Positions 34,599 to 43,245 of a stretch of 56,608 nt of DNA are shown here, piece after piece. The notes under the pieces were generated by a model. The model searched no databases. It was given only the letters and a program-made list of their open reading frames with translations, and was not told where the DNA came from. The DNA is taken from NCBI GenBank assembly GCA_938034615.1, contig CALHLW010000187.1, forward strand, positions 1 through 56,608. Reading direction: 5' to 3'. A program made the position numbers and the translations under genes. Numbering within the stretch: position 1 is the first letter of the stretch; the number at the start of each line of letters is the position of its first letter. Source of the DNA: an uncultured Neomegalonema sp. GTDB lineage: Bacteria > Pseudomonadota > Alphaproteobacteria > Rhodobacterales > Rhodobacteraceae.

Positions 34599-34697
34599 CG
34601 GAAGGCTTTGGGCGGCAAGCAGGGGATTTCTGCCGCTTGCCGCCCCTTCGCCGAACCGCTAAACCCGACCCCGACAATCCAAGCCGGGGAAGCCGCC

Positions 34698-36212
34698 ATG
34701 CTCGATCTCGCCTATTCCGAACCGACAGCTCCACGCCTGAAGGGCATGACCGGCGAGTGGGAGATGGTCATCGGGCTGGAGGTTCACGCGCAGGTGCGCT
34801 CGGAGGCCAAGCTGTTCTCCGGTGGGGCCAACGATTTTGGAGCCGAGCCGAACAGCAATGTCGCGTTGGTCGATGCGGCGATGCCGGGGATGTTGCCGGT
34901 TATCAATGAGTATTGCGTCGAACAGGCGGTACGGACGGGGCTGGGGCTGAAGGCGCAAATCCATCTGCGCTCGGTCTTCGATCGCAAGAACTACTTCTAT
35001 CCCGATCTGCCGCAAGGCTACCAGATCAGCCAGTTCAAAGACCCTATCGTCGGCGAGGGCGAGGTGCTGGTGCATCTGGAACCCGGTGTCGCGCGGCGGG
35101 TGCGGATCGAGCGTATCCATCTCGAACAGGATGCAGGGAAATCCATCCATGACATGGACCCGGAAATGTCCTTCGTGGATCTCAATCGCACCGGCGTGGC
35201 TCTGATGGAGATTGTCTCGCGGCCCGACATAAGGGGGCCTGAAGAGGCGGCGGAATATGTGCGGAAACTGCGTCAGATCATGCGGTATCTCGGAACGTGT
35301 GACGGAGAGATGCAGGAGGGGAGCCTGCGCGCGGATGTGAACGTCTCGGTCTGTCGCCCCGGTGACTACGAGAAATACTTCGAGACGCAGGATTTCTCGC
35401 ATCTCGGCACACGCTGCGAGATCAAGAACATGAACTCGATGCGCTTCATCCAGCAGGCCATCGAATACGAAGCGCGTCGCCAGATCGAGATCATCGAGGA
35501 TGGCGGCACCATCGATCAGGAAACGCGGCTGTTCGACCCCAAGAAGGGCGAGACCCGCACCATGCGCTCAAAGGAAGAGGCGCATGATTACCGGTATTTC
35601 CCGTGCCCCGACCTGCTGCCGCTGGAGATCGAACAGGGGTGGGTGGATGATATCGCGGGGGCTTTGCCCGAACTGCCCGACGAGAAGCGCGCGCGGTTCA
35701 TGGGCGACTATGGGGTGACGGAATACGATGCTGCCGTGCTGTCGGCGGCGCGGGAGGATGCGGATTTCTTTGAGGCTGTGGCCAAGGGCCGCGACGGGAA
35801 GACGTCGGCGAACTGGGTGGTGAACGAGCTGTTCGGGCGGTTGAACAAGGACGGGCTGGGGGTGGGCGACAGCCCGGTTTCGGCGGATCAGCTTGGCGGG
35901 GTCATCGACCTGATCGCTTCGGGGGACATCTCTGGCAAGATCGCGAAAGACCTGTTCGAGATCGTGTGGTCGGAGGGTGGCGACCCGGCGGAGATCGTGG
36001 AATCGCGCGGGATGCGTCAGGTGACGGATACCGGAGCCATCGATGCGGCAGTCGACGAGATCATCGCCGCCAACCCCGAGAAAGTCGCCCAGGCGCAGGA
36101 AAAACCGTCCATGGCAGGCTGGTTCGTGGGCCAGGTGATGAAGGCCACGGGCGGCAAGGCCAATCCGCAGGCCGTGCAGGCGGCGGTGAAGGCGAAGCTG
36201 GGGCTCGGTTAA
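34698..36212 (+). CDS. gatB: Aspartyl/glutamyl-tRNA(Asn/Gln) amidotransferase subunit B
   Basis: [65 protein letters not shown]-terminal Yqey-like tail. Confidence 0.97.
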   Translation: MLDLAYSEPTAPRLKGMTGEWEMVIGLEVHAQVRSEAKLFSGGANDFGAEPNSNVALVDAAMPGMLPVINEYCVEQAVRTGLGLKAQIHLRSVFDRKNYFYPDLPQGYQISQFKDPIVGEGEVLVHLEPGVARRVRIERIHLEQDAGKSIHDMDPEMSFVDLNRTGVALMEIVSRPDIRGPEEAAEYVRKLRQIMRYLGTCDGEMQEGSLRADVNVSVCRPGDYEKYFETQDFSHLGTRCEIKNMNSMRFIQQAIEYEARRQIEIIEDGGTIDQETRLFDPKKGETRTMRSKEEAHDYRYFPCPDLLPLEIEQGWVDDIAGALPELPDEKRARFMGDYGVTEYDAAVLSAAREDADFFEAVAKGRDGKTSANWVVNELFGRLNKDGLGVGDSPVSADQLGGVIDLIASGDISGKIAKDLFEIVWSEGGDPAEIVESRGMRQVTDTGAIDAAVDEIIAANPEKVAQAQEKPSMAGWFVGQVMKATGGKANPQAVQAAVKAKLGLG

Positions 36213-36276
36213 CCTCTCCCTTGGGAGAGGTCGGAAGCCGCAACGCGGCTTTCGGGCTGTGCCCGCAGGGTGAGGG
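36213..36276. repeat. Intergenic element made of three consecutive perfect hairpins
   Basis: CCTCTCCC-TT-GGGAGAGG (36213-36230), AAGCCGC-AAC-GCGGCTT (36235-36251), CGGGC-TGT-GCCCG (36253-36265), then AGGGTGAGG that can re-pair with the first arm. Confidence 0.75.
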
Positions 36277-36281
36277 TATTC

Positions 36282-36443
36282 TTACCGCCGCAACACCAGC
36301 AGCAGATAACACCCGAACACCGCCCAATCCTTCATATCCTTCGGCAAGCCCAGACATCCCGCGAGCGTGGCGGCAGCGAGCAGGCCATAGGCGGCACGAT
36401 GGCCGGTCAGGGCCACGAGAACGATCAACAGCATCTTGGTCAT
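36282..36443 (-). CDS. Small hydrophobic protein of 53 aa (putative membrane protein)
   Basis: Reverse reading ATG 36443 to TAA 36282: MTKMLLIVLVALTGHRAAYGLLAAATLAGCLGLPKDMKDWAVFGCYLLLVLRR; GGAAAG ribosome-binding-like sequence 7 nt upstream. Confidence 0.45.
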   Translation of the reverse strand: MTKMLLIVLVALTGHRAAYGLLAAATLAGCLGLPKDMKDWAVFGCYLLLVLRR

Positions 36444-36470
36444 GGTTCAACTTTCCGTATAGGTTGAACC
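36444..36470. promoter_or_regulatory. Perfect 8-bp inverted repeat, candidate operator
   Basis: GGTTCAAC-N11-GTTGAACC between the small membrane ORF and the HTH-repeat gene. Confidence 0.5.
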
Positions 36471-36510
36471 GAAGCGCTCCGGCGTCCCGGTCGGGACCGG
36501 GGAAACATGC

Positions 36511-38241
36511 TTGGCGGGGGCGAGAAACGCAGTACGGGCAAGGTTGCCCGCGCCGGTTGGGCGGAAGTGGCGACGGAGTTGGGGAAAGTTGGCGGAAGAC
36601 AGTTTCGGCGCGGCCTTCGGGCGACTGGTAAAGCGAAAGCGGGCCGAACTCCGGCTCACGCAAGGCCAATTGGCCGAATCGGTCTGGCCGAACGACGAGA
36701 ATGCCGCCGAAAAACGAAAACCCGATATTTCCAAACTAGAAACCGGCAAGATCGCCAACCCCCACACCACAACCGTCCAGCGCATTGCCGACGTTCTTGA
36801 TGTTTCACCGCAGGAGATCGACGCCCTGCACCGACAGGCGCAGATGACCCCGGCGGAACAGCTCGACGCCGTGCCGACCCTCAGTCGCAACCAGCTCGAA
36901 CTTCTCGCCACCCGCTTCGAGATCGAGCGCGCCTTCGAGATGAGCGACCCGAAGCTGCGCCAACTCCTCAAAGGCAAGGCCGAGGAATACCGAACATATC
37001 GAGCGCAGTTCGATAACATCGAAAACTACCGAGCCAAGATGGAAAGCCTCGACGACCGCCTCCCCGCAATCCACAATCTGAAAGGGGCCGCGCAGGAGGC
37101 GGCGGGACGGCTCGATTTCGAGGAGGTCGAAACCCTCCTCTCCCGCGTGGACGAGGTCGAAACCGAGATCGCCGCCGAAACCAAGGAAACCCGCGCCCGC
37201 AACGCCCTGCTGCGCGGGCGGGTGGAACAGGCTTATACTCTCCTCACCGCCGCTGCGGATAGTTTTGCGAGTGTCGATCCGTTGGAAGTGGCAAGGCGGA
37301 AAGGCCGCTATGCGGAGCAACTTTACCATCACGGCCTGCGCTATGGTGGCACAGGCCTCGGACGAGCGGCAGATATGTGCCGAGCCGCATCGGGAATATT
37401 CACCGAGGCCGATCATCCGGTGCAATGGGCGACGGCGATGCAGAACCTCGCCCTTGCCCTTCGGGAGCAAGGCACGCGCACGGGCGGGGCCGAGGGGGCG
37501 GCGCTGCTAGCGGAGGCGGTGGAAAGCTACCGCGCGGCGCTGCGGGTCTTCACCGAGGCCGATCATCCGGTGCAACGGGCGATGACGATGCAGAACCTCG
37601 CAGTTGCTCTTCAGGAGCAAGGCACGCGCACGGGCGGGACCGAGGGGGCGGCGCTGCTGGGGGAGGCGGTGGAGAGCTATCGCGCGGCGCTGCGAGTGCT
37701 GACCGAGGCCGATCATCCGGTGGACTGGGCGATGACGATGCAGAACCTCGCCATTGCCCTTGAGATGCAAGGCACGCGAACGGGCGGGGCCGAGGGGGCG
37801 GCGCTGCTGGCGGAGGCGGTGGAAAGCTATCGCGCGGCGCTGCGGGTGCGGACCGAGGCCGATCATCCGGTGCAGTGGGGGATGACGATGCAGAACCTCG
37901 CTGGTGCCCTCCATACGCAGGGGACGCGCACGGGCGGGGCGGCGGGCGCGGCGCTGTTGGGGGAGGCGGTGGAGAGCTACCGTGCGGCGCTGCGGGTCAG
38001 TACCGAGGCCGATCACCCGGTGGACTGGGCGACGACGCGGTACAACATGGCATTGCTCGAAGAGTCCCGCGCCGATCACGACACCCGCACCGATCCGCGC
38101 CCGCATCTGGAGGCGGGGCTGGCGCATGTGATGGCGGCGCTGACCGTCTACGATCCCGAGCACATGCCCTACGATCACGGCACGGCCACCACATCACGCG
38201 CCCATCTCGCCGCGCGCCTTGCCGCTTTGCCGCCCGCGTGA
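36511..38241 (+). CDS. XRE-type HTH protein with C-terminal 50-aa TPR-like tandem repeats
   Basis: HTH region LVKRKRAELRLTQGQLAESVWPNDENAAEKRKPDISKLETGKIANPHTTTVQRIADVLDVSPQEI followed by five TEADHPVxWAxxMQNLAxAL...QGTRTGGAEGAALLAEAVESYRAALRV units; start is a TTG (36511) or an internal TTG near 36589. Confidence 0.8.
   Translation: MAGARNAVRARLPAPVGRKWRRSWGKLAEDSFGAAFGRLVKRKRAELRLTQGQLAESVWPNDENAAEKRKPDISKLETGKIANPHTTTVQRIADVLDVSPQEIDALHRQAQMTPAEQLDAVPTLSRNQLELLATRFEIERAFEMSDPKLRQLLKGKAEEYRTYRAQFDNIENYRAKMESLDDRLPAIHNLKGAAQEAAGRLDFEEVETLLSRVDEVETEIAAETKETRARNALLRGRVEQAYTLLTAAADSFASVDPLEVARRKGRYAEQLYHHGLRYGGTGLGRAADMCRAASGIFTEADHPVQWATAMQNLALALREQGTRTGGAEGAALLAEAVESYRAALRVFTEADHPVQRAMTMQNLAVALQEQGTRTGGTEGAALLGEAVESYRAALRVLTEADHPVDWAMTMQNLAIALEMQGTRTGGAEGAALLAEAVESYRAALRVRTEADHPVQWGMTMQNLAGALHTQGTRTGGAAGAALLGEAVESYRAALRVSTEADHPVDWATTRYNMALLEESRADHDTRTDPRPHLEAGLAHVMAALTVYDPEHMPYDHGTATTSRAHLAARLAALPPA
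37411..38040 (+). repeat. In-frame tandem repeat of exact 150-bp period within the HTH-repeat gene
   Basis: GATCAtCCGGTG-type word begins at 37411, 37561, 37711, 37861 and 38011 (GATCACCCGG in the last), spacing exactly 150 bp. Confidence 0.95.
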
Positions 38242-39347
38242 GTGGGTCGCTGGTCCTCGCGGGGGGCACGCCCGACCTTATCGCCATCGACGGGGGGCGG
38301 ATCGGGGCGGAGGCGGCAGGGCGCGTCATCGACGCCAGCGGCTTCCTCATCCTGCCCGGTATGGTGGACTTGCATGGGGATGCGTTCGAGCGGCATCTGG
38401 CGCCGCGTCGGGGCGCGTTGCGCAGTCGTGGCGATGGCTTGCGCGCGGCGGAGCAGGAATTGGCCACAAACGGGATCACGACAGCTTATCTGCCGCAGTT
38501 CTGGAGTTGGCAGGGCGGGATGCGCGGGCCGGATTTCGCGCGGCGGCTGTGTGCGGGCCTTGCCGGATATGACGGATTTCTCGATATGCGGGTGCAGTTG
38601 CGGCTGGACATCGCCTGTCATGCGGATGTCGATGCGGTGCGCGCGCTGATCGTCGAGCATGAGATCGATTACGTCGTTCTGAACGATCATTTGCCGCATG
38701 ATGCGCTCGCCGTCGGGAAACGTCCTCCGCGCCTCGATGGGCAGGCGTTCCGGGCGGGGCGGTCTGCGGCGGATCATCTGGCGCTGATGCAGCGGTTGCA
38801 CGAGGGGATGCCGGGAGCGCGCGAGCGGGTGGCTGATATGCTGCGCAGCTTGAACGGGGTGCGGGTCGGCAGTCATGACGATATGACACCCGAAGCGCGC
38901 GCGGGCAATCGCCGCTCGGGCGCAGGGATTGCGGAATTTCCGACGACGGAGGAGACGGTGCGGGCGGCGCGAGAGGCGGGGGATTCCATCGTGCTCGGTG
39001 CGCCGAATGTCGTGCGGGGCGGGTCGCATGACCGGGGCGTCTCGGCGCGGGAGATGGTGGCGGCAGGGCTGTGCGATGCGCTGGCGTCGGATTATCACTA
39101 TCCGTCGCTGCACCATGCGGCATTAGCGCTGGAGAGCGAGGGGCTTTCGCTGGCAGAGGCCTGGGCGCTGGTATCGGAGGCTCCTGCGGCGATGCTGGGT
39201 ATGGCGGATCGGGGGGTGATCGCGCCGGGTAAGCGGGCCGATCTCGTGGTGATGGACGAAGCGACGCGCCGCATCGTGGGGACGATGGCGAAAGGGCGGT
39301 TCGTTTATGTCACGGAACCGCTCGCGTCGCGCCTGCTCGCTGCATGA
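38238..39347 (+). CDS. phnM: PhnM-like alpha-D-ribose 1-methylphosphonate 5-triphosphate diphosphatase (amidohydrolase)
   Basis: GTG start overlapping the previous stop; ILPGMVDLHGDAFERHLAPRRG, IVEHEIDYVVLNDHLPHDA, SHDDMTPE, DALASDYHYPSLHHAAL, MADRGVIAPGKRADLVV. Confidence 0.85.
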   Translation: MSGSLVLAGGTPDLIAIDGGRIGAEAAGRVIDASGFLILPGMVDLHGDAFERHLAPRRGALRSRGDGLRAAEQELATNGITTAYLPQFWSWQGGMRGPDFARRLCAGLAGYDGFLDMRVQLRLDIACHADVDAVRALIVEHEIDYVVLNDHLPHDALAVGKRPPRLDGQAFRAGRSAADHLALMQRLHEGMPGARERVADMLRSLNGVRVGSHDDMTPEARAGNRRSGAGIAEFPTTEETVRAAREAGDSIVLGAPNVVRGGSHDRGVSAREMVAAGLCDALASDYHYPSLHHAALALESEGLSLAEAWALVSEAPAAMLGMADRGVIAPGKRADLVVMDEATRRIVGTMAKGRFVYVTEPLASRLLAA

Positions 39348-39350
39348 GGA

Positions 39351-39971
39351 TCAGATCGTTGCGGCGATCTCGATGGTTTCGTCGCCGACCATGACTTGAA
39401 TCGAAGAGTTCAGGCTCTTGGCGAGTTCGTGGGTGAAAAGAACATTCGCCTCGCGTGGTTCGACCGTGTCGAGGTCGGCCCCATCGCGCAGAATCGTGAC
39501 GGCCTGTTGCGGTAGCCGAGATTTCGGGCCTTCCGCCGAGATCATCAGATTCGTCGCTCCAGCCTTCTGCACCCCGACGCGCAACATGCCGCCACGGGGC
39601 AGGGCTTCGAAGCCGATCAGGATCATGTTGAGCAATAGCTTGACGACCGGCTTGTCGAGGCTCTGCACACCAACCTGCCAGTCGAGCTCGGTTTGACCAT
39701 TGCCCACCAGCCCAAGTGACAGCGATTTGGCCTCGTCCAGAGACACCATCTCAGACACGCTTCCCGCCATACCGAAAGATCGACGCATGAACTGGAGCTT
39801 CGCCGAGGCGCTGGCCGCAGAATTGCGAATCAGGCCCATGGCTTGTTCGCTCATCTCGGGATCGGATTCGTCCGCGAGGATTTCCAACCCATTGTTGATC
39901 GCACCGACCGGACTTATGAGGTCATGGCAGATACGGGAACTGAGCAAGGATGCAAAGGTCAGGTCGGTCAT
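39351..39971 (-). CDS. chpT: ChpT-like histidine phosphotransferase
   Basis: MTDLTFASLLSSRICHDLISPVGAINNGLEILADESDPEM carries the SRICHDL-xxPVGAINNGLE signature. Confidence 0.88.
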   Translation of the reverse strand: MTDLTFASLLSSRICHDLISPVGAINNGLEILADESDPEMSEQAMGLIRNSAASASAKLQFMRRSFGMAGSVSEMVSLDEAKSLSLGLVGNGQTELDWQVGVQSLDKPVVKLLLNMILIGFEALPRGGMLRVGVQKAGATNLMISAEGPKSRLPQQAVTILRDGADLDTVEPREANVLFTHELAKSLNSSIQVMVGDETIEIAATI

Positions 39972-40026
39972 AATCATCCGCCGCATTCACGTATTTTTAA
40001 ACAGTGTACACACAAACGAGATAAAT

Positions 40027-40197
40027 ATGAACGAATTGTTAACGGTCGGCGTGTTGGTTCGCCATCCTCAATATCCCGATTGGGGAATGGGGCAGGTTCA
40101 GTCGGTCATCGGGGACCGGATCACGGTGAATTTCGAGAATACCGGCAAGCAGGTCATCGATGGGACGCAGGTGGTGCTGGATCTTGAGGCGTTTTGA
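40027..40197 (+). CDS. DUF3553 domain protein
   Basis: MNELLTVGVLVRHPQYPDWGMGQVQSVIGDRITVNFENTGKQVID; short protein with DUF3553-like pattern. Confidence 0.75.
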   Translation: MNELLTVGVLVRHPQYPDWGMGQVQSVIGDRITVNFENTGKQVIDGTQVVLDLEAF

Positions 40198-40876
40198 AAG
40201 CGCGCAGCATCTCTCGCTTTCTGCCATAGCCGGGGAGGCGTTCGAGGGTGAAGCCGGCAGCTTCCAATCCTCGGCGGACGGCCCCCGCGACGCTATAGGT
40301 CGCGGCGATGGCATCGGGGGTGGAGGCGCGTCCGATAGCAGCCAGAAGCGCCGGTTCCCACATCTGCGGGTTTCGTGAGGGGGCGAAGCCGTCAAGATAC
40401 CACGCATCGGCCTTGCTGTTCCATGCCGGGACGGTCTCGCGGGCATCGCCAGTGACGAGTGTTAACCGGGCAGGGCCAATCTCGATGGCGCCGCCTTCGG
40501 GTCGCCATGCCGCGACGAGCGCCGCGCGCTGGGCGTCGAGTTCGGGCCAGACGGCGAGGGCACGGTCGATCTCATCCGCTTGCATCGGATAGAGTTCGAA
40601 GGCTGTGTAATCGAGGCGCAGGTCTGGCGACGCATGGTGTTGCCAGAATGCCAGTGTCGCGCAGAAATTGAGGCCAGTGCCGAAGCCAAGTTCGGCGACG
40701 GTGGATCGGCTTGTCTCGATCATGGCGGCGACGCGGCATCCCTCGATGAAGACGTGCCGGGTTTCTTCCAGCCCGTTCTCGCGGGAATAGAAGGGGTCGT
40801 CGAACTGGCCCGAGACCGGAACGCCGTTTTCCCATCTGAGACCGTGTTGCGGGCCTTGTGCATCGGGCGCGGTCAT
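40154..40876 (-). CDS. mnmD: tRNA 5-(aminomethyl)-2-thiouridine methyltransferase, MnmD-type
   Basis: LRWENGVPVSGQFDDPFYSRENGLEETRHVFIEG, ELGFGTGLNFCATL, DAWYLDGFAPSRNPQMWEP; start placed at MTAPD. Confidence 0.9.
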   Translation of the reverse strand: MTAPDAQGPQHGLRWENGVPVSGQFDDPFYSRENGLEETRHVFIEGCRVAAMIETSRSTVAELGFGTGLNFCATLAFWQHHASPDLRLDYTAFELYPMQADEIDRALAVWPELDAQRAALVAAWRPEGGAIEIGPARLTLVTGDARETVPAWNSKADAWYLDGFAPSRNPQMWEPALLAAIGRASTPDAIAATYSVAGAVRRGLEAAGFTLERLPGYGRKREMLRAFKTPQDPAPPASHR

Positions 40877-40891
40877 GATCGAAACCGGGGG

Positions 40892-41920
40892 ATGGAAGAT
40901 GTTCTCGTCATCGGGGCCGGTATATTCGGTCTGACGCTTGCGCGAAAGCTGCAACGTGCCGGGCGGCGGGTCGTCGTGGCCGAAGCGCGCAGCGTGGGGG
41001 CCGGGGCGAGCGCGACACCGCTCGGAGTGCTGGCACCCCATGCGCCGGATAACTGGAACCCGAAGAAGGAAGCGCAGTTTCAGGCTTTGGCCTCGTTGCC
41101 GGATTATCTGGCCGAGCTGGAAGACGAGACCGGGATGGCGACGGGGTATGCGCGCTGTGGGCGGTTGATTCCGTTGGCGACGGAGAATCAGCGGGCAGTC
41201 TGGGAGCGGCGGATCGTGGATGCGGTCGAAAACTGGCGTGGGAAGGCGGTGTTGGAACGGGTGGAGCGGCCTGATCCGACGTGGTTGGCGGCGGAGGCGG
41301 CTCCGTTTGGGGCAATGTTTTGCGGGTTATCGGCAAAGATCGATGCGCGGGGGTATCTGGCGGCGCTTGCCGCGTCGGTGGGTGATGTGGTGCGCGTCGG
41401 GATGGTGTTGGAGAGATTAGAGGATCGACGGGCGATCTTTGCCGGGGGCGAGCGGATCGAGGCAGAGCGCATCATTCTGGCAACGGGGGCGGATGCGTTC
41501 CGGCATTTGCCGCTCGCGGAGTCAGGGGAACCGGCGGGGCGGGGGGAGAAGGGGCAGGCGGCGGTATTGGAGATCGAGGGCGATACGGGTGGGCGACCGA
41601 TCATCTTTCACGATGGCACTTATGTCGTGCCGCGAGGGGCGCAGAGTGTGGCGGTCGGGGCGACATCGGAGCGATATTTCGAGCGCGCCGATGCGACGGA
41701 TGCGCAACTCGATGAGAAGATTTCGTGGGCGACGGCGCTGTGTCCTGCGCTGTTTGGCGCGCGGGTGGTCGAGCGATGGGCGGCGGCGCGGCCTCGGGCG
41801 GCAGATCGGGGATTGATGGTCGGACCGCACCTGGTTTTGAACGGTGTCTCTCTGGCGACGGGCGGGTTCAAGACGGGGTTGGCGATGGCACATACGCTCG
41901 GTGTGGAGGATTTGGAATGA
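40892..41920 (+). CDS. FAD-dependent oxidoreductase, MnmC C-terminal-domain-like/DAO family
   Basis: MEDVLVIGAGIFGLTLARKLQRAGRRVVVAEA; ...LVLNGVSLATGGFKTGLAMAHTLG. Confidence 0.85.
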   Translation: MEDVLVIGAGIFGLTLARKLQRAGRRVVVAEARSVGAGASATPLGVLAPHAPDNWNPKKEAQFQALASLPDYLAELEDETGMATGYARCGRLIPLATENQRAVWERRIVDAVENWRGKAVLERVERPDPTWLAAEAAPFGAMFCGLSAKIDARGYLAALAASVGDVVRVGMVLERLEDRRAIFAGGERIEAERIILATGADAFRHLPLAESGEPAGRGEKGQAAVLEIEGDTGGRPIIFHDGTYVVPRGAQSVAVGATSERYFERADATDAQLDEKISWATALCPALFGARVVERWAAARPRAADRGLMVGPHLVLNGVSLATGGFKTGLAMAHTLGVEDLE

Positions 41921-43245
41921 GTGCCGGGGTTTTCGATCATCCACTTTATGGCGGGGTCTTCGGCGACGCGGAGATTGGGGCAGTCTTTTCGGTTGATGCC
42001 GAACTGGCGGCGATGATCTGTGTGGAGATTGCGCTTGCGCGGGTCCAAGGGCGGCTGGGGATCATTCCGGTGACGGCGGTGGAGGCCATCGAGTCGCTGA
42101 CTGATTTCACACCCGACCCTGCCGCACTTGTGGATGGAACGCACGCGAGCGGGGTGGTCGTACCACCGCTGGTTAAGGCCATGCGGGAGGCGGTGGGTGC
42201 GCCCCATGGTGGTTACGTGCATTGGGGAGCGACGACGCAAGATATCTTGGATACAGGGCTGATTCTGCGTTTGCGAGAGGCGCTCGGGATCATTGAGGCG
42301 CGGTTGTCGACCCTGATTGACGCGCTCGCCGATGCGGCGGAGCGGTATGCAAGCCTGCCGATGGCAGCGCGGACGCGGTCGCAGGTGGCGACGCCGACGA
42401 CGCTCGGGCTTCGCATTGCGGGGTGGCTCGCGCCGCTATTGCGATGCCGGGATCGGTTGGCGGATTTGCGGCCCCGGTTGCTGGCCGTGCAGCTTGGAGG
42501 AGCTTCGGGGACGCTTGGGGTTTTCGGAGAGCAAGGGATTGCGGTGATGGAAGGGATGGCGACGGAACTGGACCTCACCGTGCCGCTGAAGCCGTGGCAT
42601 TCAGAGCGGGATGGTCTGACCGATCTGGCGCATTGGTTGACGCTCGTGACCGGGACGCTGGGCAAGATGGCGGGCGATCTGATTCTGACGGGGCGGTCCG
42701 AGAGCGGCGAGTTGCGGGCGGGCGAAGGGGGCGGGTCGTCTACGATGCCGCAGAAGGCCAATCCGGTGGCGGCGGAAGCGATGGTGTCGCTTGCGCGGTA
42801 TAATGCGGGTCAGATCGGTCTGGCCCATCAGGCGATGCTCCATGCGGAGGAGCGCGATAGTGCGGCTTGGGCCTTGGAATGGATGGCGTTGCCGTCGATG
42901 GTCGTAGCGACGGGGGCGGCGCTGTCCAATGCGGAAAGGCTGGCGCGCTCGCTTCAACCCGATGAGGCGCGGATGCGGGCCATGATGGGGGACGCGATCT
43001 TTGCGGAGGCGGCTGCGTTTGCGCTGGCGGAGTACATGCCGCTCGGCGATGCACAGGCGTTGGTAAAGAGGGCAGTGCAGCAGGGCGGGGCGCCGCTCGA
43101 CCAACTCGAATCGCTCACGGATGCGCCGATGGATTTCGATGCGCTTCGTAATCCGGTCAATGCGCTGGGCAGTGCGGAGGCATTGGTCGCGCGTGTCGTA
43201 GCGGAGGCGCGCCGACAACCACAATCATTGTCATCTATGCCTTGA
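41917..43245 (+). CDS. pcaB: Fumarase/aspartase-superfamily lyase, 3-carboxy-cis,cis-muconate cycloisomerase-like
   Basis: [53 protein letters not shown] overlaps the previous stop. Confidence 0.82.
   Translation: MSAGVFDHPLYGGVFGDAEIGAVFSVDAELAAMICVEIALARVQGRLGIIPVTAVEAIESLTDFTPDPAALVDGTHASGVVVPPLVKAMREAVGAPHGGYVHWGATTQDILDTGLILRLREALGIIEARLSTLIDALADAAERYASLPMAARTRSQVATPTTLGLRIAGWLAPLLRCRDRLADLRPRLLAVQLGGASGTLGVFGEQGIAVMEGMATELDLTVPLKPWHSERDGLTDLAHWLTLVTGTLGKMAGDLILTGRSESGELRAGEGGGSSTMPQKANPVAAEAMVSLARYNAGQIGLAHQAMLHAEERDSAAWALEWMALPSMVVATGAALSNAERLARSLQPDEARMRAMMGDAIFAEAAAFALAEYMPLGDAQALVKRAVQQGGAPLDQLESLTDAPMDFDALRNPVNALGSAEALVARVVAEARRQPQSLSSMP

Noticed and set aside
37411-38040. CRISPR-like periodicity
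   Set aside because: Period is 150 bp with no variable spacers, and the array is in-frame coding sequence; no cas genes nearby.
37377-38178. Long overlapping ORFs in other frames and on the reverse strand across the 150-bp repeats
   Set aside because: The period is divisible by 3, so any open frame stays open through all copies; the HTH-repeat frame has the coherent domain structure.
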